From positions 1 through 56,321 of the forward strand of contig NZ_BMII01000033.1 in NCBI RefSeq assembly GCF_014641855.1: DNA of 56,321 nucleotides. The letters run 5' to 3'. This DNA comes from Shewanella inventionis (GTDB lineage: Bacteria > Pseudomonadota > Gammaproteobacteria > Enterobacterales > Shewanellaceae). Of the stretch, positions 52,759 to 56,321 are shown piece after piece; position 1 is the stretch's first letter; each line of letters opens with the position of its first letter. The translations under genes were made by a program, and so were the position numbers. A model generated the notes under the pieces. That model ran no database searches, was not told the origin of the DNA, and saw nothing but the letters and a program-made list of their open reading frames with translations.

Positions 52759-53036
52759 GGCAGATAGCTCCTGATAAATGGGTTAGGGATCGTCTTGGCT
52801 TTGGTTGGCAACAGTCCGGCCCAGTAGATGGCGTGAAGAATAAAACCATCCGGGCGACCATCACGAAAACGCCGATAGAGCTTGGTTGTCACCAACCCCA
52901 ACAGGCATAAAACCAAGGCATTACCGGTAAAAATGCCGATCACTAGCCCCAACAGAATGGGAGCCATCTCATCGGCACTCCAAAGCAGGAAGTGCGGCGG
53001 GTCATCGATATAGGATGGAATATTTACAGGTTCCAT
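52755..53036 (-). CDS. traL: TraL, small inner-membrane protein of pilus assembly
   Basis: 93 residues: a short N-terminal stretch (PSYIDDPPHFLLWSADE), two membrane helices, and the basic YRRFRDGRPDGFILHAIYW motif of TraL. The frame extends to a GTG at 53042 that would lie on the Shine-Dalgarno sequence; the ATG at 53036 with GTGGAG 5 bases upstream fits better. First of traL-E-K-B-V-A. Confidence 0.92.
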   Translation of the reverse strand: MEPVNIPSYIDDPPHFLLWSADEMAPILLGLVIGIFTGNALVLCLLGLVTTKLYRRFRDGRPDGFILHAIYWAGLLPTKAKTIPNPFIRSYLP

Positions 53037-53115
53037 AGTCACTCCACGTTGTTTGAATTGGGAAGTGAAGAATGACTTGGGATTGGTGGGTTCGGTGGTC
53101 AGATAGATTGAAGAA
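53037..53115 (-). promoter_or_regulatory. traL leader: SD-masking hairpin and shared tra promoter motif
   Basis: TCACTTCC pairs with GGAGTGA (7 bp with one bulge) over the traL Shine-Dalgarno sequence. AGATAGATTGAAGAA at 53101-53115 (plus strand) is identical to the copy upstream of dsbC. Confidence 0.55.
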
Positions 53116-53145
53116 TTTTGTAGTTATTAAGCCAATCTCGAAAAA

Positions 53146-53874
53146 TTACGGCTTAAGACTTTCTATTCCTAGCAACAGTATGTCTGTTACGGAATATCCT
53201 CCGTCCTGTAGAGCGCGCTCTAATTCTTGAATATCTTCATCATTCAAGTAATGCATTAGCACATTAGTAGAAATACTCATGGAATCAATCTTTGATAAGT
53301 CTTTAAATGTCATGCATTCTTCTGTGCATTTAGGGGATTTCTTTATAAGATCTAATTTATAGATCATGGAAGAATAATCGCAGCTTAATGGACTACAATC
53401 ATCGACTCGATACGAGTGGGATTTACTTGGCTGGATATTATGGAGCGGATCTAGAAGTACAACGTTGAATACGTTCCTTTCGTCCCAAAACCCAACAACA
53501 CGTCCTAAGGATTTTGATACTTGAAACTGCAATATGGGAAAATCTTCAGGATTATTCCTATAACAATCATCAATCCAAGTTAAGTCTTCGCGCTTAATTG
53601 GTATGTTCTTTTGATTCCAATTGATATTGTGGTAACGCCAGGCCTCTTTTTCAGCGGCATCCGATATAAATTTTTCAACTTCTTTTTGTGATAAATCCTT
53701 TAACTTATTTAGCAAAGAAACAAACCATTTAGACTCCGATTTATCCAAACCAAAATAGTCAATTTGTTCCCAATACCGTAAAGAAAAAGTCCACCTGATT
53801 GCTTCAGGTGAACTTAGTAAAACGGGCTCTTTAGATGACTTAGGTTCAAAATCTAAAACTGGTATTTTTTGCAT
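53146..53874 (-). CDS. candidate toxin paired with a Panacea antitoxin
   Basis: About 242 residues, unrecognised. The start at 53874 (MQKIPVLDFEPKSSK) overlaps the antitoxin stop (TAATG). Mid-protein there is WRYHNINWNQKNIPIKREDL, then FPILQFQVSKSLGRVVGFWD and VFNVVLLDPLHNIQPSK, a beta-rich stretch with conserved-looking Arg and His that could be catalytic. The C-terminal part is helical. Gene order (Panacea antitoxin first, partner coupled) is that of PanA/PanT toxin-antitoxin pairs, whose toxins are very diverse. AT-rich coding unlike the tra genes suggests recent gain in the hotspot before traL. Toxin function is inferred from context only. Confidence 0.6.
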   Translation of the reverse strand: MQKIPVLDFEPKSSKEPVLLSSPEAIRWTFSLRYWEQIDYFGLDKSESKWFVSLLNKLKDLSQKEVEKFISDAAEKEAWRYHNINWNQKNIPIKREDLTWIDDCYRNNPEDFPILQFQVSKSLGRVVGFWDERNVFNVVLLDPLHNIQPSKSHSYRVDDCSPLSCDYSSMIYKLDLIKKSPKCTEECMTFKDLSKIDSMSISTNVLMHYLNDEDIQELERALQDGGYSVTDILLLGIESLKP

Positions 53875-54338
53875 TATTGCAAGCGCTTTGAGTAGCACTC
53901 CATCATGGTATTTTCATTCAATTCCACTTCACAACGTTCCCAAGAAGAATAACCTTCTCTGGCTTCAACCCATGGAGATTCTTTATGAGTCATTTCTTCA
54001 AGTTGCGGACCTGAATACTTTGCATAAACACTCAAAACACGATCAATATGACTCTTACAATCTGAATCCAAGTTTTCAGGGTCGAAGTCTTGGCTAATAT
54101 CTTCTTGATTAATATCTGAATATAGAGATTTTGTGTCTGAGAACCTTGAGTATATTTCTCGTGAAACAGGGCCATGCACCCACGCTTGAAACTTACCATT
54201 GAACAACGGCTTACTTTCAAAAGCTAAGTGCCACGACTGAACGTAATAAAGCAATTTTTGTAATTTTAGGTTACTTAGGCTCTCACCTGATTCAATAACC
54301 CTATGTATGACATAATCACACACATCATTTATATTCAT
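53874..54338 (-). CDS. Panacea (DUF4065, SocA-like) antitoxin
   Basis: 154 residues matching the Panacea/DUF4065 domain: MNINDVCDYVIHRVIESGES, SNLKLQKLLYYVQSWHLAFE and FQAWVHGPVSREIYSRF are the standard three blocks. The LQKLLYY and WxHGPV motifs are complete. Panacea domains neutralise many unrelated toxins, and the same fold appears in SocA, a proteolytic adaptor antitoxin. Its stop is coupled to the next gene, the presumed toxin. Lies in the s043-traL hotspot of SXT-type elements. Confidence 0.88.
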   Translation of the reverse strand: MNINDVCDYVIHRVIESGESLSNLKLQKLLYYVQSWHLAFESKPLFNGKFQAWVHGPVSREIYSRFSDTKSLYSDINQEDISQDFDPENLDSDCKSHIDRVLSVYAKYSGPQLEEMTHKESPWVEAREGYSSWERCEVELNENTMMECYSKRLQ

Positions 54339-54418
54339 TTATTACCCCAAAGCTCACATCAAGATATTATGACGCCACAAAATTTTAGCAGATAGAAGCA
54401 TAAATTTCATCACTTAGT

Positions 54419-55063
54419 TTAAACCCGTTTCTGCAAGTGGCTTAACGCCAACCCTGCCATCAATGCCAAGCCGATGATCATCGACGGTAGAACCACCGGT
54501 GGAATAGCCAACGGGGCGAACAATCCCATAAACAGTAAGATGACGCCTGAACCCAAGATGATCATGCTGTAGCGGTGAATGATAGGGCTCGAAAAATCAA
54601 AGGTTGTCTTCTTAATCTTCCAGGTCATCAAGCCGTCCCACAGGGCCGGTAACATGAGAATAAGCGCAAAGGGCAACCAGACCATCAGCAAAGCAAATCG
54701 AGTGAACACTTGGTACAACACATCAAAAAATGACTGAATACGGTCTTCTACCCAGACGAACCAAAAGCCTCCCATGTTCTCCATCCCTTTAGAACGAAGT
54801 CGTTGTTCTTCAGTGGGGATTAGAAAATCACGCACAGATTGCTCCATCTGTGTATCCACAATCCATGACTGATACCAGCGATGGCTAGTTTGACCAATCC
54901 AATAGCTTGTTTGTGCGCCCAATTGATTTTGGATCATCTGCTTCTCTTTATTAATAACCCGGCCAGTCCAATCACCGGGCACTAACACGCCAATGGCAAT
55001 AATCTCCAGCATCAGTGCCAGACACAGCAGCCAAACCGACTTATGCTTGCTCATGCCAAACAT
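54419..55063 (-). CDS. ICE inner-membrane protein (TIGR03747-like, position of s043)
   Basis: 214 residues with four hydrophobic segments: one N-terminal (VWLLCLALMLEIIAIGVLV), and three in the second half (FALLMVWLPFALILMLPALW, then MIILGSGVILLFMGLF and a final one). The pattern fits the integrating-conjugative-element membrane family next to traD. It may recruit TraD or aid coupling; that is inference. It borders the hotspot and overlaps the previous gene by 23 bases. Confidence 0.75.
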   Translation of the reverse strand: MFGMSKHKSVWLLCLALMLEIIAIGVLVPGDWTGRVINKEKQMIQNQLGAQTSYWIGQTSHRWYQSWIVDTQMEQSVRDFLIPTEEQRLRSKGMENMGGFWFVWVEDRIQSFFDVLYQVFTRFALLMVWLPFALILMLPALWDGLMTWKIKKTTFDFSSPIIHRYSMIILGSGVILLFMGLFAPLAIPPVVLPSMIIGLALMAGLALSHLQKRV

Positions 55064-55601
55064 CCTCTTCTACTCGCGCCAGCATGGCTGCAACGGTTGG
55101 CGTCATAATCCGGGCTTTAATCACTTGTTGAAGCCGCTTTGTCGATGTATGGCCACTGACATAACGCACATCAATACGTCCTTCAGCCAAATACGCCATT
55201 CGATTTGGACGATTACGAATCCATGTGTGGAAATACACACCATCTACGGCAGCCCACTCGAAATGGTCAGGATCACGCAGGCGAATCCCGGTTAAAGCAC
55301 TGGCGGCAGTCCAGGTCAGTGCCTCAATGAAATTCCAAAGGCGTACACTATCATCATCACAACTGACTTCTTCATAACTGCCCAATCCATTGCAGAGACA
55401 CAAATCAAAGATGGAATGGCCATCTAACGTGAACGCATCCGTTAAGTAGTCCGCCAAGCAATACACCGAGGCCAAAGCATGAGGCCAGTCGGTTTCAAGC
55501 AGTCTTAAGGTTTCCTTGAACTGGGGGTTATGTTGCTGCCACTGAGCGAGCATTTCTTTACTGGTAAGTGTTGTCATTTTCAGACAGACAGAATGATGCA
55601 T
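55041..55601 (-). CDS. conserved ICE protein between traD and the s043-type gene
   Basis: 186 residues, soluble. Contains FDLCLCNGLGSYEEV, a Trp-rich core (LWNFIEALTWTAASALTGIR) and GVYFHTWIRNRPNR, then VRYVSGHTSTKRLQQ. I cannot name a family; SXT has a transfer-associated gene here. Start is supported by AAGGAG 7 bases before the ATG, at the traD stop. Confidence 0.7.
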   Translation of the reverse strand: MHHSVCLKMTTLTSKEMLAQWQQHNPQFKETLRLLETDWPHALASVYCLADYLTDAFTLDGHSIFDLCLCNGLGSYEEVSCDDDSVRLWNFIEALTWTAASALTGIRLRDPDHFEWAAVDGVYFHTWIRNRPNRMAYLAEGRIDVRYVSGHTSTKRLQQVIKARIMTPTVAAMLARVEEDVWHEQA

Positions 55602-55610
55602 ACAGACTCC

Positions 55611-56207
55611 TTATGCTGCCTGTGTAGAGCTGGTTAAAATAGGAATTCGACCTTTGATCACGCGGCCGCCTGAAAGCTTGGCGATGTACTCCAGGTTAGG
55701 TAGCTGGCCTAATAACTGCGGTGGAAACATATCGCCTTCTTCCTCCATCAAGCGTTCGCCATGATTGCCAGTAAATAACGCGGGGCTGTCCGAGTTGGAC
55801 GACATACCTTGAGTTTGCATGATGTACTGCAACCGAGTCTTAGGCAGATTGTCAGTTATGTACTGCTGCGTTTCGGCGTCCATCACCCGAAGGGCTATCA
55901 GGTTGTTGATGTTACCTAACACCTGGCGAGCCTTAGCTTCACTGCCTGTACGAGCTGCAAAGTCAGCAAAGGTCTGAGTAGCAATTACACAACGCATTTT
56001 TGCGCCACGGCCTTTGTTGAGCAGTTGAATGAAGGGATCGTTGACGACTTCAGCCGCCTCATCGATGAAGATATTTACGGGACGATTTTCAACACCATAG
56101 TTATAGCGGTCACCGGCCACAGCGGTAAGATCGGATAAAAGCAACGAACCAATGGCGCTGCCAACCATGGCGTCGGTCAATGAATCCAACCCGATGCGTA
56201 ATACCAT
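55611..56207 (-). pseudogene. traD: TraD coupling protein, C-terminal third only
   Basis: TraD is the VirD4-type ATPase that brings relaxase-bound DNA to the channel. The 198 residues here include the Walker B segment VNIFIDEAAEVVNDPFIQLL and the RecA-type motif RCVIATQTFADFA, and the C-terminal region. The N-terminal membrane part and Walker A are missing: four codons upstream of the in-frame ATG at 56207 lies a TGA, in sequence that looks like the end of an insertion sequence. Full-length proteins are about 600 residues. The rest is either beyond the IS or lost, and as read here TraD cannot work. Confidence 0.85.
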
Positions 56208-56210
56208 GAT

Positions 56211-56321
56211 GCCGATCGGTCAATACCATTCAAGCCGATCACTTTTTTGTTCGCCAGTAGACCTCCGTAAAATCTAGCTTCAGTGATCGGCTTCAGTCAA
56301 GGTATTTAGTTTTTTTCGCAT
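56211..56321 (-). mobile_element. end of an unidentified insertion sequence interrupting traD
   Basis: On the minus strand the window enters with a frame ending KKLNTLTEADH-stop, followed by about 70 non-coding bases, and meets traD near position 56210. GATCGGC (and its complement) occurs several times near the tip (ACCGATCGGC, GTGATCGGCTTG). This is the form of a transposase C-terminus followed by a terminal repeat. Family not identified; only about 110 bases lie in the window. Confidence 0.55.

Noticed and set aside
1..56321. tRNA, rRNA, CRISPR arrays and the element's oriT or attachment sites
   Set aside because: None was seen by eye; in SXT-type elements oriT and att sites lie outside the gene block shown here.

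Overview
The window is most of the conserved backbone of an SXT/R391-family integrative and conjugative element (ICE), or a very close relative, broken up by accessory cargo. The diagnostic order is present on the minus strand, read from the right: traD (C-terminal part only), two ICE membrane/accessory genes, traL-E-K-B-V-A, dsbC-traC-trbI-like-trhF-traW-traU-traN, then ssb-bet-exo-cobS-like-VWA/CobT-like-radC-primase, then traF-traH-traG. Such elements live in Vibrio, Shewanella, Alteromonas, Pseudoalteromonas and related gammaproteobacteria. The RND efflux genes, IS5/IS256/IS3-type elements and metal cargo fit a marine or estuarine gammaproteobacterial host, but the sequence does not fix the genus.

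Layout. 1-5168: traG, traH, traF. 5169-16140: accessory hotspot (the s073/traF hotspot of SXT) with an integron-integrase relic, a truncated arsenic/bile-acid-type permease, a two-component system whose regulator lost its receiver domain next to an IS256-family element, a Zn/Cd/Pb P-type ATPase of Bacteroidota type, a ParE/RHH toxin-antitoxin pair, a copper P-type ATPase with two cop-box-like repeats, and a truncated CopR-like regulator. 16141-27200: the conserved recombination/replication block (recombinase Bet, exonuclease, SSB, MoxR-type AAA ATPase with VWA partner, RadC, primase), ending in a strong rho-independent terminator. 27201-37086: a structured intergenic region, an AcaB/DUF1845-like gene, then the traN-side hotspot with endonuclease I, a frameshifted CBS gene, a TetR-controlled RND pump, an IS3 remnant, a small orphan gene and an intact IS5-family element with a CTAA target duplication. 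37087-46856: second half of the type IV secretion genes. 46988-48710: MosA/MosT (AbiEi/AbiEii-type) maintenance system. 48930-53036: pilus and core-complex genes. 53146-54338: a Panacea-type (DUF4065) antitoxin with an unrecognised partner toxin. 54419-56207: coupling-protein region, cut off by the end of an insertion sequence.

How the genes work together. TraD, TraC and the tra envelope proteins form an F-type mating apparatus; Bet/Exo/SSB do single-strand annealing recombination; MosAT and PanA/toxin pairs stabilise the element; hotspot cargo gives metal and drug efflux. Several cargo genes are broken.

The most interesting signal is not a gene. Almost every gene or gene pair of the ssb-to-primase operon is preceded by the same two-part leader: a GC-rich hairpin (about 11 bp) just after the previous stop codon, then a second hairpin that base-pairs the Shine-Dalgarno sequence of the next gene. 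Ten such leaders are seen, with compensatory (wobble) differences between copies. Similar SD-masking hairpins sit before dsbC, traF and traL, which also share a 15-base upstream motif. This suggests an element-wide post-transcriptional control layer. As read, the truncated traD predicts that this copy cannot transfer unless traD is intact elsewhere.
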